This document shows positions 63,704 to 64,000 of a stretch of 64,000 nt of DNA, one piece after another. Both the position numbers and the translations under genes were made by a program. The stretch is from Streptomyces cellulosae (GTDB taxonomy: Bacteria > Actinomycetota > Actinomycetes > Streptomycetales > Streptomycetaceae). Where the stretch lies: positions 1 to 64,000 of the forward strand of contig NZ_JOEV01000010.1 of assembly GCF_000721105.1 (NCBI RefSeq), given 5' to 3'. A model generated the notes under the pieces. That model was given only the letters and a program-made list of their open reading frames with translations, searched no databases and had not been told where the DNA came from. How positions within the stretch are numbered: the stretch's first letter is position 1; the number at the start of each line of letters is the position of its first letter.

Positions 63704-64000
63704 GACGACTCCCGTGCACCGCCCCTGGCAGGGCATACGACAGGGCATACGACGGGGCGCCGACCGGGTCGACGCCGCCACGCCCGCCGGGCGGGACCGC
63801 GCGGTCGACGCGCTGCGCGCCTTCGCGATCCTCGGTGTGGTCCTCGGCAACTGGCTGGTGACCGCCCTGGTCGCGGACGGCGGCACGCTGCACACCGCGA
63901 GCCCGCTCCAGCGCATGCCCTGGCTGGCGCCGATCTCCTGGGCCTTTCAGACGCTCGCCGTGTTCTTCCTGGTGGGCGGCCATGTGGCGACCCGCGGCTA
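63696..64000 (+). CDS. Acyltransferase-3-like membrane protein, 5' part (cut by window edge)
   Basis: The first 101 residues begin at GTG 63696, with TTGGAGG nine bases upstream, overlapping the DUF1023 gene. After a variable basic region, RDRAVDALRAFAILGVVLGNWLV matches the first helix of acyltransferase-3/OafB-type membrane proteins, and WAFQTLAVFFLVGGHVATRG the second. The rest lies beyond the right edge. The nearby TGCCGTGC-rich, GGGCATACGA-duplicated start (63732-63757) is a short repeat. Confidence 0.75.
   Translation, partial: MPETTPVHRPWQGIRQGIRRGADRVDAATPAGRDRAVDALRAFAILGVVLGNWLVTALVADGGTLHTASPLQRMPWLAPISWAFQTLAVFFLVGGHVATRG

Overview
The window is about 72% G+C. It is organised like a Streptomyces chromosome: long tightly packed genes, frequent GTG/TTG starts, 4-base stop/start overlaps, a dnaK-grpE-dnaJ-hspR operon and clpB preceded by HspR (HAIR) boxes, a whiJ-type regulatory locus, LAXTG cell-wall sorting and Tat export. 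From memory, the dnaK...clpB...pyrE-fba...kynU order also matches the S. coelicolor core chromosome. I see no rRNA, tRNA, insertion sequence, phage or CRISPR array.

Layout. (1) 1-16807 is a polysaccharide locus continuing off the left edge. It holds GDP-fucose synthesis (gmd partial, fcl), UDP-ManNAcA synthesis (wecB, wecC), a glycosyltransferase, an FkbM-type methyltransferase, a two-domain oxidoreductase, a polyprenyl-phosphate sugar-1-phosphate transferase that would start the repeat unit, a DUF4012 protein, a LADTG sortase substrate, and a fused Wzz/BY-kinase followed by its low-molecular-weight phosphatase. (2) 16810-21186 is the heat-shock operon, ending in a clear hairpin. (3) 21233-30200 holds a secreted PA14/fibronectin protein, an orphan sugar-binding lipoprotein, a TetR/SGNH hydrolase pair, and a transglutaminase/alpha-E/ATP-grasp operon. 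(4) 30596-34257 is an array of three paralogous LuxR-type regulators, a 68-residue secreted peptide and a miniature Rieske-like protein lacking the cluster ligands; this is the most novel-looking block. (5) 34592-37291 is clpB under a perfect HAIR box. (6) 37328-50210 is accessory: a YbjN protein, a whiJ-like triad, a DUF433/PIN-like putative toxin-antitoxin pair, an SDR/beta-propeller/TetR operon behind three 15-bp promoter repeats, a Tat-exported L-glutamate-oxidase-like enzyme and an aminotransferase. (7) 50687-58349 carries a DUF2617 protein, a membrane spermidine-synthase-like protein, a CoxG-like protein, aldose epimerase, pyrE, fba and an MFS exporter. (8) 58428-64000 carries a DUF3151 protein, then tryptophan catabolism (tryptophan 2,3-dioxygenase, kynureninase and an alpha/beta hydrolase suited to be the formamidase), a DUF1023 hydrolase and a truncated acyltransferase-like membrane protein.

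A recurrent theme is short tandem repeats at gene ends and between genes, with periods of 10, 12, 15, 17, 23, 30 and 36 bp. One array runs from the last codons of wecC into the C-terminal codons of wecB, giving that enzyme a 12-residue-repeat tail. All product calls come from reading translated sequence and recognising motifs; no database search was run.
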